Assembly: GCA_030435675.1 (NCBI GenBank)
Contig: CM059625.1
Location: 4,836,001-4,900,000, forward strand
Source of the DNA: Steinernema hermaphroditum
Lineage: Eukaryota; Nematoda; Chromadorea; Rhabditida; Steinernematidae
Reading direction: 5' to 3'
DNA: 64,000 bases
This document shows positions 1 to 12,100 of this stretch, piece by piece. A model generated the notes under the pieces. The model did not search any database and was not told the DNA's origin. It worked only from the letters and a program-made list of their open reading frames with translations. The position numbers and the translations under genes are program-made. Within the stretch, counting starts at the first letter, position 1. The number at the start of each line of letters is the position of its first letter.

Positions 1-2170
1 CCGGCAGCGGCATCCGCAGAAGGATCCATTGTACCTGAGAAACAATCATGTCAAAGCTTAACAGTGATAAGAACACTCGTGATCAAACATTGCACGGAAA
101 CAAGTAACCCGGATGCAATCCATGATCCAAACAATGTGACCACCACAACTGATTGGAATGGACAGCATCGGCGCCAATCAGCGAAAAATCACCAATTGAT
201 CAACACAGTGCGGAACGAAAGACGAAGAAATCCCAATGATGTAAGAGTGAGAGCTTTCCAGGAAGATTCAGTCATTTGAACGGTTATGAACGTCCGTCGT
301 TTCAAGACCACGCGCCACATTTAAGTCTGCTCTACTGCCAAAGGAGTAGTGATCGTTTGTCTTTCGTAAGCGCAGGAGAACTGATTCCCGAAATGCACGA
401 ACGGGTGACAGTTGAAAAAAGCTGTCTTCCTAATTAAAACTCAGCGAACAAATACTATTTGACGGCGTATGACAAACAACTCATCAACTTAATTGCTATA
501 TCTATGGCCAGCGCGTGTTGACAGGAAGGGAGCAATGAGTGAGAGGCACATGTGGATTTGAGAAGCCAAAGCGGCATTGTGAAGTTTCTGTCTGGGAGGA
601 TATCTTCTCCTCTGAGAAAATATCTTATTCCAGCGTTCATTTTTGGGTAACCGCCATGCTCGTGAGTGCTTTTTTCCCTTCAACGCAATCGTTCGTCATA
701 ATTGTCGACTTTAACGATTTGGTAGATGGGAAGAAAATCCTGAATCAAAACACACGAACATCACATGACGAGCGGCATATGAGTTGTCCGGATATCCGAA
801 ATTTCTATGGTGTTATAGCGTATCATCCTTTCTTCACAAATCATTTAGAAGCTTACGCCTAATGTATGGCTTTACGCCTTATTCTCTTGTGATGCGTCCA
901 ATTAGATTGCCGTGTCGAGACGGTGTAACACTATAACCGGCGGGAACAAATCGCTTCTGTCTTTTCGTATTGTGTTTTTCGCGGTGATGACTTATTTAGG
1001 CACTTATGTCACGCTAATTTTCAGTGTCCAGGTGATTCCATCGCTTACCGTCCTCGGTCCATTGGGAGAACTACGATAGAGACCGTAATGTCGTCGACAA
1101 CGATAAATCACGTTGCTATTGCCCGAAGAATCAGCGACCTTATAAGGAGTGGTTTGCTGATGCCGGAAGAAGAAAATAGCTCTTTGCATCGCGACGTTGT
1201 TCGTTATCCGGAAGTTTACATGTTGCCGGAAGAACTTCCTGAGGAAACACCTGAAAGTAAGTCCCCCTCTTGTATTACGATAGAACGGTGGTTCCGAATT
1301 TGCACAATCGTGTGACCTCGCTTGTGCGCTTCATAAAATTTGCGACGAGCAGCTGATTTCCATGTGCTCTATGCAAATGACTTTGTTCTCCTTTGTTTCA
1401 CCCGCCACGGCAGCTGTAAGACTAACGACGACATGACATGTCTGGATCGCAATTCCGCCCTGCATAATGCCCCCGGTGGCGCGCACTTTCCTTTTCGATC
1501 CGTTCAGCCAACGCCAACGCAGATCTCGTCGTCCACTCTCGCTTTTGCCCTCGAGCTATGTGAACCACATTTAGGCTCGTTATCTGATCGGTTGATTAGA
1601 TCGCCCGTTGTCGCTACTTTCCCTTTTATCGCTATTATTCAAATGCTCCGTATCCGCCGATGTTCGGACAACTTTCCATTTCGTTCGCGCGCTGAGCGCG
1701 ACACGCTGTTTGTCTGTTGTAGACACAGGGCAAGTTGTTTTCGGTTTCGGGCTGACGCAGCACTTGTGCACCTACAGAACCGATTGAATTTGTGCGCGCA
1801 TGGCTCGTGTTCCCCATTCCTATTGTCGATCACTTTCACTTCCCCCAAAGTCTACTTGAATTTAGCACAGCTGAAACGTCCAGGTGTACCGTATACCCTG
1901 TCCACAATTCAAATGGTCGAAACTCGTAACAACGACAGTGAGCCGATGGAGGTCGACGGAGTTGACGCTCGACCGACAGAGGACTATGCAGACAGTGGAA
2001 ACGATAATTTGATCATCAGCAAAGCTCAGAGAACTGAAAATTCGGGAATGGTGTATTCGGCTATTATGGTGTTGGTGGAAGCTGCTAATCAGCCGTCTGA
2101 GGGCGTAGATGTGCGATCTGGTAACGTTTCGGCTGGTGTTGATGCACTTGAGAAGGATGTAATCAAATAA
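1..2170 (+). CDS. 3' part of an unrecognised multi-exon gene
   Basis: Three in-phase exons can be joined: 1-240 (open from the left edge, donor GTAAGA at 241), 1025-1256 (acceptor TTTTCAG, donor GTAAGT) and 1866-2170 (acceptor GAATTTAG, stop TAA at 2168-2170). The phases agree at both junctions (0 and 1). The product is at least 258 residues and hydrophilic. The first exon is rich in Asn, Thr and Arg. The second has an acidic, Pro/Glu-rich end (LPEELPEETPE). The last has an acidic patch (EPMEVDG) and no membrane segment. I recognise no domain and assign no function. If the joins are wrong, 1088-1256 could be the start of a separate small gene, because ATG 1088 is in frame. Introns of 784 and 609 nt are longer than in the neighbouring SZT2 gene, which lowers confidence. 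Confidence 0.45.
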
Positions 2171-2803
2171 CTTCCGTTCCGACTTCTTCGCTCGTTATAA
2201 GGTTCAGCGCTGGGCATCGCCGCATAAACCCCTCGAGGAAGCAGCCTTCCCGACGCGCCTCCTACTAAAAATAATCTTAGAACAAAGGAGTACCAACATG
2301 ACTCTTGGGAGAAGCCAATTTTTATCTCGCGCGTGCAGAAATGGTTAACATTTCGTCGCTGAGTATGACATAAGGCACGAATGAGAGAGGCGAGGCGCGT
2401 CTCGCTAGTTCTTGAGTGCGGAAATCGCTTCCCAACTGTGGATGCGAACCGATTTCCATGTCGAAATGTTGACGTCTGCAAGATCGATCCACGCATATCT
2501 CAAGTCTCGTTACTGCTGGCTGTTTGCTTGCTGCGCTTTCAGACACACGATGGCTCCGTCTTTACTTTCTCTGTTTTCGTTCGTTGCAGTCACAGAGCAT
2601 TCCCGGCGAAATCAGCGGCGGGCGGAAGATGCGGGCTGCATGTGTTTGCGCGCATTTCCCCTAATGTCATTGGGGCCGATGCGCCCTGCGGCGCGGGCCA
2701 GATTCATTTCCGCGATAATCGTAATTAGCGGATCTTAGTCATTTGACCCTTAGTTTTGACCTCACTTCTTGCCGGAGCCTCCCTAACCACTTTGCTTGCA
2801 GAT

Positions 2804-5654
2804 ATGGATTGGTTGCAACGCCGACTGTTCTCGGGTCGCCTCAGTGCCTCGTTTTCGGCAAGCGCCTCTAATTTTGGCCTTACTGGAATTCCTAACCACG
2901 AAGAAGACGAAGAGCGTTTGGTTCCCGTGGACGAGGAAGACGACGAACGACCCGTTTTCTCGGCTGGGAATGGAACTTTCAAGGTATTGTCGTGGCTTTG
3001 ACATTAGCAAAATAGTGGTTGGCGTGTTCGCGGCTAGCATGACGACGCAACGGACGATCTTAATGCTTTGTACGCGAGATGTGTGAATCAGATACCCTCA
3101 ATCCGCTCGTTCTGACGTAACAAGTCAATTTGCAAATTAGTTTCGCTTTTTGCTGATGCGATCAGTCGGAGAAAAGCGCTTCTCGAAGCCAGAAATCTGG
3201 CATGCTTAGCCGGAAAGAGAAACGTTTTTGTGGCTATTGTCCATTGTGACGACAGTCCGGATGAGTTTTTTTATTTGTTTGCTGAGACTGGCCATGAGTT
3301 TCGCACTCCCTCCCGCTTGTGAAACAAACGTTCCGGTCGGCCGAAACGTTCCAGTTTCCCTAAGTAAACTTTCCTTCATTCCGCGCAGCGTTGTGCAAGC
3401 AGCGAAGGCATGCAAGCCAGCAGCAACGCTATCGACTCCCCACCAGAGCGTGGATCATCGGCGAACTACCACCGATCGTCCGCCAGACCGCAACCACACC
3501 AACCAACCGCCATCATTGTCATCCCTCCGTTCAACCGCCAGCCACAACTAACATCAACCCGCGCCATGTGTTGGGCTGGGTGCCGGTTAGTCGTCTGTGA
3601 CGGGCAGGTTTACGCACTCCTGCGCCTCCATCCTTCTTTAGCACGGCATTATTCGGCGCTTCGCTCTGCTCGCATATGGTCTACAGCAGCCTGTGGCCAA
3701 GTCCCACTGGCACGCACGCTCTTAGCGCTTCATTGTTGAACGTTGTTCGTTCGTTCGGTCATTCGGGAACGAAGGAGCCACACAACCGCATATTCTCCTC
3801 AATTCGTCGATCGCGCGCTCATCTCGCGCGCGGCGAGCATGCCCCATTGGCGTCTGTCATCATCGCTTCTCGCTCGCGGCGCCCCTTTTTCTTCTTGCGT
3901 TTTTCGTCTCTTTATTTTCGCTTTCACCGTTTCGCTTATCAGATGTTCGCCCGCGGGTAAATGACGGCTTTTAGTCTTACGCGATTGTATCGTCTATTGT
4001 GTTAATTATTTTACGGAGCGCCATTTTCAAACAGCTGCTTCGCTAGTACCGGCTTTCCCATGTTATCTACCTTTATTTATTTTGGCATATTTGCTTCTGT
4101 AGTCGACTGACACACAAATTGATCGAAGGCGAAGTCCAATTCTTCAGCTTTAGAGGTGAACAGCACGAAAATGATTTGCTTTGGTTACTGTTTCGCTCCT
4201 TTTCGAAGCGAATCGTTCTAATTGACTGCACGTTTCTTGCAAACCACCGCTGGGAACAACTGACGCTAGCAAATTGTTGATATTGCTTTGCTGCGATCAG
4301 CTGATTTTCAGTCTGTCGCGGTAGGTCTGCCTGCGTGCATTCTCGTATCTTAAGAGCACTTTTACAAGCGTACAGTTTGTTCGCAAACCACTTTTATCAT
4401 GATCATGTTTCGTGCCAGTCGTCTCATTTATTGTTTGCAATGACTAGTCAAACAACCTACATTATGCTTACGTGTTGCTGTCATTGCAATTGATTTAGTT
4501 GATCCTTGTACTCTATATAATACTTTCAGTCGTGCTCAACGATGGGACACCGACTATCGTCCCCTACGTCATCAACCCCAGGGCCGTATGGAAGCTCGTC
4601 GGCAGCGATGGTGCCACTCGCTCCCAATTCTTATGGAGCCCACCCGTTGAATCAGGCTCATACGCATTCAGCTCGCACTCAACAACATCGAAGAATTAAC
4701 TCTAAGCTTGTTACTAGCACGCGAAGTCAGTCTCCTGCTCATCCACTGGTAAGAAGAATATTCTTGCCATTCTGATTGCTAAAACGTTTGTTCCAGAACC
4801 AGTGTTATTTGGGCCTAGACGATTATAATCGTCCACCACGATTTGACGTTGTGCTACAGTCTCCAGAACCGGACCGAGAGACAATGGAAAAACACTCATG
4901 GAATCCGGACGATCGATCGCTGAACATCTTTGTTAAAGACGACGATCGCCTCACCTTCCATAGGCACCCCGTCGCTCAAAGTACTGATTGCATACGTGGA
5001 AGAGTATGAGTACATTTGTGCGTAGTGTATACGTTATGTTTTATAGGTCGGGTACACCAGAGGGTTCCATGTATGGCAGATTATATGGCCGGTTCGTCAA
5101 AGAGGAACACATGCTGTTGTTGGTATCGCCTCAAAGGCTGCGACCTTACATGCAATTGGTTACACCTCCCTGATTGGATCAAACACGGAGAGTTACGGTT
5201 GGGATTTGAGTGAGTTGTGTGATTGTCGACCGCATTACGTTCTCCTGATTTAGTCCGAAACAAGTGCTACCACGATTCAAAAAATACAAGTGGTTGGTCG
5301 TACCCATCAAATGGGAGTGGAACACTCAGACCAGAAGAAAGTTTCATGGTACCTGACAAGTTTTACTGCATATTGGACATGGACGAAGGCTACATGGCGT
5401 TCGCAACAGATTCAGAATACCTCGGAGTGGCTTTCCGCGGATTGAAAGGCAAACAGCTGTACCCCATAGTCAGCGCAGTCTGGGGCCACTGCGAGATCAC
5501 CATGCGGTACCTCGGTGGCTTGGATCCCGAACCACGACCTCTCAAGGATTTGTGCCGCAGAGCGATTCGCATGGAGCTGGGACGAGAAGGTTTGCAGAAC
5601 GTCCACACTTTGGATCTACCGCCGAAACTTTGCCGGTATCTACTATATCAGTGA
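2804..5654 (+). CDS. SPRY domain-containing SOCS box protein (SPSB/Gustavus type)
   Basis: Exons 2804-2983, 4530-4748, 4797-5003, 5047-5209 and 5254-5654 all join in phase, giving about 389 aa; starting at ATG 4542 in exon 2 gives about 325 aa. The SPRY domain covers the last three exons, with family hallmarks such as [20 protein letters not shown], the [11 protein letters not shown] stretch, [36 protein letters not shown] and GLDPEP. The C-terminal SOCS box ends [12 protein letters not shown], matching the canonical family terminus. Family knowledge: SPSB proteins use the SPRY domain to bind short linear motifs (the Vasa, Par-4 and iNOS type) and the SOCS box to recruit Elongin B/C-Cullin5 ubiquitin ligase. 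Vertebrate SPSB1/4 are about 270 aa, so the N-terminal Ser/Pro/His-rich and acidic extension is extra. Which start is used is uncertain: exon 1 follows an acceptor-like GCTTGCAG and is separated by a 1.5 kb intron. Confidence 0.93.
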
Positions 5655-6171
5655 TATAATTCTATGCGTTCTCTATTGTTGTCATCTGTCGGGTCTTTAC
5701 ACGGGTTTCGCATATGCCGATGGTCTTCTTTATGCATCTATGTTAAAATGTCTGTGATCTCGTTAACTTTCATTAACGTTCTAATCCTGTACATTTACAT
5801 CACATTTACTGCAGTGAGTGTTATTAAAGATATTTCCCCGTCGTAATATTCATTCTTATAAGTGAAGTCGAGCTGAGTTGATCTTTCATCTGCAGTCTTT
5901 TATTTGAAAGAAGTTGCAAATGTTGGCTGGAATATGTGAAGTGGTTCTGGAGCAATGGACCTTTTATCAACCTCGTTTCACGAGGCTCTTGGCGCGAGTA
6001 TCGCACCCGTTCGGATAGACGGACTTTGCATTGGGTCGCGCTTTCGTTCGCATGTTCGGGTGCATGTTCGTTTCAATGCTGATGAGAGGTGTGCTCTATT
6101 TGCAGATTTTACAGAGGTCTAGTGGGTTAATGGCTGCCACATTCAACAACGAAACGTAACAATTGTCAACA
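5655..6171. other. Intergenic region between SPSB and SZT2 genes
   Basis: No coding exon is seen. An acceptor-like CTATTTGCAG ends at 6105, 66 nt upstream of the SZT2 ATG. It fits a spliced-leader acceptor or a 5'UTR intron end. A short upstream ATG at 6130 is closed by a stop within a few codons. The tandem arrangement with about 450 nt between the SPSB stop and this acceptor would allow, but does not prove, an operon. Confidence 0.4.
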
Positions 6172-9100
6172 ATGCCTTCGAAGGACAAGACGATGGATAT
6201 CAGGCCAAGCGAAAGCTGGGAGAACGGCAAACTTCGATCGGCGAAAGAAGTTTTTTTGTTTATGCACCCGACGGTGCGCATTTCTCGAAATATTCGGGCG
6301 CTGTGGTTCTTTGACCATCTGCGCAAGAAAATTAAGATTGGGCCGGATCAATATGTAAGTTGAATAGCGAAAACTAGCGTTTAGTTTGCAAAATGACCTT
6401 TGCACCATTGCCCGCATTGTGTCGAAGACCTTGTTATTACGTTGTTCCATTTTTTCTGATTCTATTTGTCAGCTCTATCTTGTTTGTTTAGGAGAAAAGC
6501 TCTCAAATCGAAGTGGTCGGGATCGTTCCGGAAGAAGGCACTGAGACGTTTCCACATGAAGAATATGTTATCACTGAAAACACAATGGTTACCTACATGT
6601 CCCATCTCTACCGTCTTGTGTTTATACTCGATATGAGCCCGTCTACGTTCGTTGTTGAGTCCAACGGGTCTGTTTTGCAACTTCGTGTCATGGTTTCCCT
6701 GAGACGCAGTTTGGAAAATGTCACTCGAGAGGTAAGTGTTGTGAATGATGGGCGTTTGCAGTTTTTTTCGTTTAGTTTCATTATCCTGGAAGCAACCGCA
6801 ATCACCGTCCTAAAGTTTACATTAGCATTTGTGTCTTCAGTCCGTTTATAGCTGTTGCAGGTGATCATGTACGTTATTTGATGGTTTTGTAGATGATAAT
6901 TTAAGCATATTTTGCAGGTGTTATTGCAAGGCGTTTTATTGGATAGCGAAAATCTTGAAGCTGTTCTGGAAACAGTGAACAGAAAGCTGGATCTTTTCCT
7001 GGCGAACTTGTGGAGGTCTGCGAACGAGCAGCTGTGCACGTGGAACAAAGAACGTAGACGGATGAGGTTCCAAGGCGATGGCTTAGCAAGTCTGGTCTAC
7101 AACGAAGCCACTGAGTGTGACTCGCGAGGCTTTGTGCAGCCGGAATGGGCACTCATCTTTATGTTACGAATGGGCTTACTTGGAGTGCAAATGCTACCAG
7201 AGAACACACAGTCAAACATCATCGTCATCACAGATGGAGTTGTTGGAATGCCGAATGCGCAAGCAATGGCACAGTTACTAACGCAGCTAAGAAGCTTTAC
7301 AGTCTCCTGTTCTTTTATTCAGGTACGTTTTTTTGTCTCTATGTGGATTTCCACGGGACATGACCGTAAGCTGAAACGATAAGGAGTTACAGTAAACAAG
7401 TTTAGCGGTCAATTTTTGCAGTCCATGACCTTATTTGTACTATTTTCAATATTGCATTTGTATTATCTACGTAATGAACTGTATTTGCAATAACATTTAT
7501 TTCAGTTAACACCTCCGCTTGCCGATGATACTGTGTTTGGGAACTTCTCTTCTCCAGAGCTGCTTCAATTCTTAGCCATGGCCACATTTGGCACTTACAT
7601 CTATGACCAAAATTCAATCCCCGAAAGTGCTCCTCTTCAGCTGAACGTGTTTCATCGAGCGTTCTTGTGCTGGAGCTTTCAGCGTGCTCTCGCCTCCAAC
7701 GAATTCATTTACGATCTCATCGACAAGATAAATCCCGAGTTTGCTTCTTTAAGCAACAGGTTAGAAATGTCGTGATACATTTTATATAGCGAATGTCTCT
7801 TTCAGAGATATAGTCAAGCGGGTATACAAGAAGAATAAGCATTATACGTCATTGGAAAATTTACTCTATGTACGTCTGCGTGAAGGTTACACTCTGCGAG
7901 AGGTCAAGCTGCTCAGGGATAACGGATTGACTGCAAGGCCGAATTTTGATAACGACTATTTCGAAGAGGATGAACATAAGAATACAACGTATTTACTCGT
8001 TGAACTACGACTTCCTTGGAAGCCATTCGTTTTCATCAGCTACGACATTAAATTACCATGGAATTCGAGCTCGTCGAGCAGCAAGAGGTTATTACACCTG
8101 TTGTCGTTGATTATGTAACTGTAATGTGTGCTGTTTAGAGAGCTCGTACAGATTGAAGTTAGCTTGGAAGCCCCATTCCATCTTTTGAAGGATTTCTTGT
8201 CAAGCGAAAAGTTTGGAAGCGAACAACGGCAAAACTCGGTGGATGCTCTCAAGTCGTCTATGCGCAGCGTCATCCAGGCCGACCGTCTCCTTCTCCACAT
8301 CCATAAATTCAACACGGATCAACAGTATTACACAATTCCGAGCGAAGTAACAGAAGCGTTTGCTCTTTTCACCACGGGAACGACGTCCGATCAGTCTATT
8401 GTTGTCAGTAGGTACGCCAAGAACATATGTTTTGAACAAAAACTGTCGATGTTGTCTTACTTGCACCTTGTAAGGGTTCAGCACTCAGCGAATAAGCCTG
8501 ATAGAGGGGAGAAAGATCTAAACTTTTCCGCGTAATGTCTACTAAGTTCATATATTTCATTCTTCAGGGATATGCAAATGAGGAACCCGAAATTTGTCGA
8601 GTTCTGGTATTTGGTATGCGGCATGGACGAAGGCATCTGGCAGAAATGGGTTCACACTCACACCATCCGTTTAATTCTGTCGCCCGATGAGCCTATACCT
8701 GCGAAGCTGTTTACGGGAAACACACAACTATCAGTCAGGACTTCCTACACGAAACTGCATGATCTCCTAAAAGGACTGACTTCGTTTACTCTTGTCCAGT
8801 TTCAGTCTTACATCAAATTCGTATATGGGTAAACTACAACGTGCCTCGCGCTAGTAGACTAACTCCAGCCTTTAGAAAGGAAGATCCTAAAGTGCCCAAG
8901 TATTTCTATATCGTGCGTACAAGTCAGGAAGGTCCTTGTGTGATTTTGAAGATCGCTTTCCTTGGTGGTATTGGTGCTCCAGATCGGAAATGCGTCGAAG
9001 AGGAGCTGAAGCGGCAGCTCACGATTATGGCTATTCCCAAAGATTTGCATTACACGTCGACAAACAAGTTTCCCGACTTCAGAAAGACATACGAACGTCC

Positions 9101-12100
9101 GAAATCGCAACAATACTCGGTCACTAAGGTATGACCATATCTGCAGAAGCGCGTGATGTGAATGATGTGATTCAGAAAGAGCAGCTTGCTGTGACAATTG
9201 TTACCAAGCCGTTGGAGAGGATCCTCATTCGATATAAGGGATTCCCCAAAAACTACGACGGCATTGTGAGATTGGAGGATGAAACTCAAGACGCCCACAT
9301 AAAGGATATCGTTCTGCACAATTCGGTCGCAAACTACTTGGTGTGTCGAAGAAGGATTTGGTGCATTCCGCGCATGTTCAAAAAGGCGGAACCGATGCCA
9401 TTCGAGGCAGCTGAATACATCCTACATGTGATTCTACAGTAATTCAGCCTACCTGTTTAACCTCCATAGCTGTACAATTGCAGACGTCATCTACATCAAG
9501 GTTTCAAAATTGCTCACTCAGAAAACGGCGTTCTAACACTATGTCGTCAGTCCGCTCGACAAACAATTGAGCAGTTTGTACTCTTCCCTCCGTCGACATC
9601 GATGAACGGATACAAAGTACCTGGTACAGGAACAAGCCTCGATGAATATCATCACTCTGAATGTGAGATGTTCTTGATAACGGAGATGTGGACCGAGCCG
9701 GACTCCTCGTTTGAGTTCAATAAGGAGAGGGTATACAAGATGTCGGCAAAGGTAGGTCAGTGTCATGACTCGCTTTAAATGTGAAGGAATTCAGCGTGTG
9801 GAAAGGGACGCAGATCTAATTGCGGTTCTTTCAACGTTCGATCAGTTGACGAGGGCCTGCGAGACACATTTACGATCTTGCATCATATTCGGTCTCGCCA
9901 GTTGCAAAGAGCAAAAGGTCTTCGATCATCTCAATCACTCTGTAGCCGTATCGCACAGTTCATTCGACTTGTGCAAGCTATTAAAGTACAGTACAGAAAA
10001 ACATCTCCTACTATTTCCTGCTATTGGATTCGGTGAGAAGCAGACCTGTCCTTAAATGGTATCCGGGCGTTTTACAGATGATTCCGATCCTAAAAGCCGT
10101 CACCGTTTGGGCAAACTTTTGCACTGCTTGCACTGTGAGATGACCTCCGTCAGCGACGTTTGTCTTAACGTCAAAGACGGAAGTGCTTGGTACGACATGA
10201 TTCAGGACTTAGACTATCACTTTGAAGACACAGGTAAGGAACAGGTTTATGAAAATGGCAAAATATGTTTGCATTAAAAAAGCGGCGGGTGTCGGAGTTG
10301 AAGTGATATACAGTAGGTTACGGTAAATCAGTCAGAAAGCCAGAAAAGGTCAGACTATGTTCTAAAGACAAAAATGGGCCATGGGAATAGTTAGAGGGTG
10401 AGATAGCAAGATGGACGTCAACTGCTCAATTTCAGAATCAGTGAGCTCGAAGAAAAGTAGGCGCGAGAAAATCAAGCATCAAGAATTTCAAAATATGCGC
10501 ATCTACGTCTCCCGAATATCGCCCTTTCGCTTGATCGTCGTCGTCATGCTGGTCGGAATTGACGATGTCCTCGAAGTGACATCTGTAGAGCAGCCAACAG
10601 TCCCTGTCCTCGTTTTCCATCTCGACGAACCTATCATGGCCAAAAAGATTGCCTTATGCGACAGCAGCTTGCCAGTTTGTTGGCACATCGACGATTTCCG
10701 GAGTAGAAAAGAGAACGTTTTGGCAATGCTGAACCAACAGATTCAGGACAACAAAATGCCGAATGGTACGGTAGTTGGTGCGTTTTCTTGTTGATTGAAT
10801 ACGTTTAGAAAGTGTTATCGAGTACAGCTGGTTTCAACAGTCTCGTATGCCACAAGAACAAGGCGTTTTCAGTACGTCGTTTAGCTTCTCGTCTTACTGT
10901 GACATAATCGAGGAAAAGGTGTTTTCACGTGCTTTTATTGCCGCCGTGTTCAGCAGTCTTATGGACGGTAATCGTTGTAATAGAGACGCTTCACCCTGAG
11001 TCTGTTAAATTGTAGAAGTGTATGTACCGGAAGAAATCTTTCGCGAAGCAATGGAGGATCGTTCTGATCATACGACTATCGCCATTAACGGCATTGCCAG
11101 GATACAGGCCGCCGTTTGCTCTCACGTCGACCAATATGAAGAGAATGTTCGTAAATGGTCTTATTTGTTATAATGGCTCTTACTGTTGTTTAGTTTGCAA
11201 CTGACGACGACGATGACGACTCGTCTATGCTATCGAAGAAAACCTGTGGGCTGTCGCTTTTGAATATCGACTACCTTCTGCAAAAGTACAACTTCAAACC
11301 AGTGCCCAACATGCCCACTTATTTCTTCTACTGTCCCAATCTCGACCGTGAACGAGATGACGCTGTGCTGAACACCATGCGGATAGAGGCTGTCGATATG
11401 ACGTCTGAAAGTGAAGAAGAAGGTCTGCGTGAAACAGAAGAGTGAGTTCAGCTCTTTTATATAGAAAAGTTGAAATGAGGGTTTAAAATGTATGGCGGAT
11501 GTTAACTGAATGTTGCCGTTGCTTTTTATTTAACTTAGAATACGTCTCAAATGCGAAGAAACCTGAGATTATTAAGTCATTTCAGGTCGTCAGTTGGGGA
11601 AGCCTGTTCCAGTTTGGCTAACGAAAATGCAAATTCCGAACATGGTTCCGACGATTTTGCGCCCTGCGATGTGGACACCGAGTCCAGTCGGTTGCAAAGT
11701 GTCGACGAAAACGACGATTGTGAAAGTGCCCTTCAAGGGGAAGAGAGCGAAAATGGTGAGGAAGGACAAGAAGAAGGAGCTGCCGAGCACGAAAACAATT
11801 CGTCGAGCGGTACATAGCATTTAGAGATCGATGAATTAATTCCCAAACGTACAGATAGTTCATTCGCCTGTGAATCGCCTGACGACTCAGATGCCGGTTC
11901 CGATGTGAGCCACCGAAACATCGATGCTTACTGGCAAAGCTACCTGGTCGTCTGTCCTCTTTTTGTTCAGTTCTCATGCACCGTCAAATCCTTGGAGGGT
12001 TCTGTGATCAACTTTCCGTTGTCCAAATTGCCCTACTGCCTGACACAATGCTTCGACCGAAGACGATCGAATGGTATGTTGAACGCTTTGTTTAATAAAC

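Noticed and set aside
1340..1865. Long plus-strand open frame before exon 1866-2170
   Set aside because: Cys/Phe/His-rich text without protein character; overlapping minus frames are equally open. The in-phase exon starts after GAATTTAG at 1865.
2089..2738. Open frames of 74-135 codons on both strands
   Set aside because: Mutually overlapping, basic/Ser-rich composition and no splice support; more likely upstream sequence of the SPSB gene.
3228..3964. Plus-strand Pro/His/Arg-rich ORFs, one starting at ATG 3410
   Set aside because: They lie in the first SPSB intron. The one plausible donor (CG|GTTAGT) is in the wrong phase for the exon at 4530, so an alternative first exon is not supported.
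9439..9483. Apparent stop (CAG TAA) in the SZT2 reading frame
   Set aside because: The donor CA|GTAATT two bases earlier and acceptor TTGCAG at 9483 restore the frame; it is an ordinary 45-nt intron.
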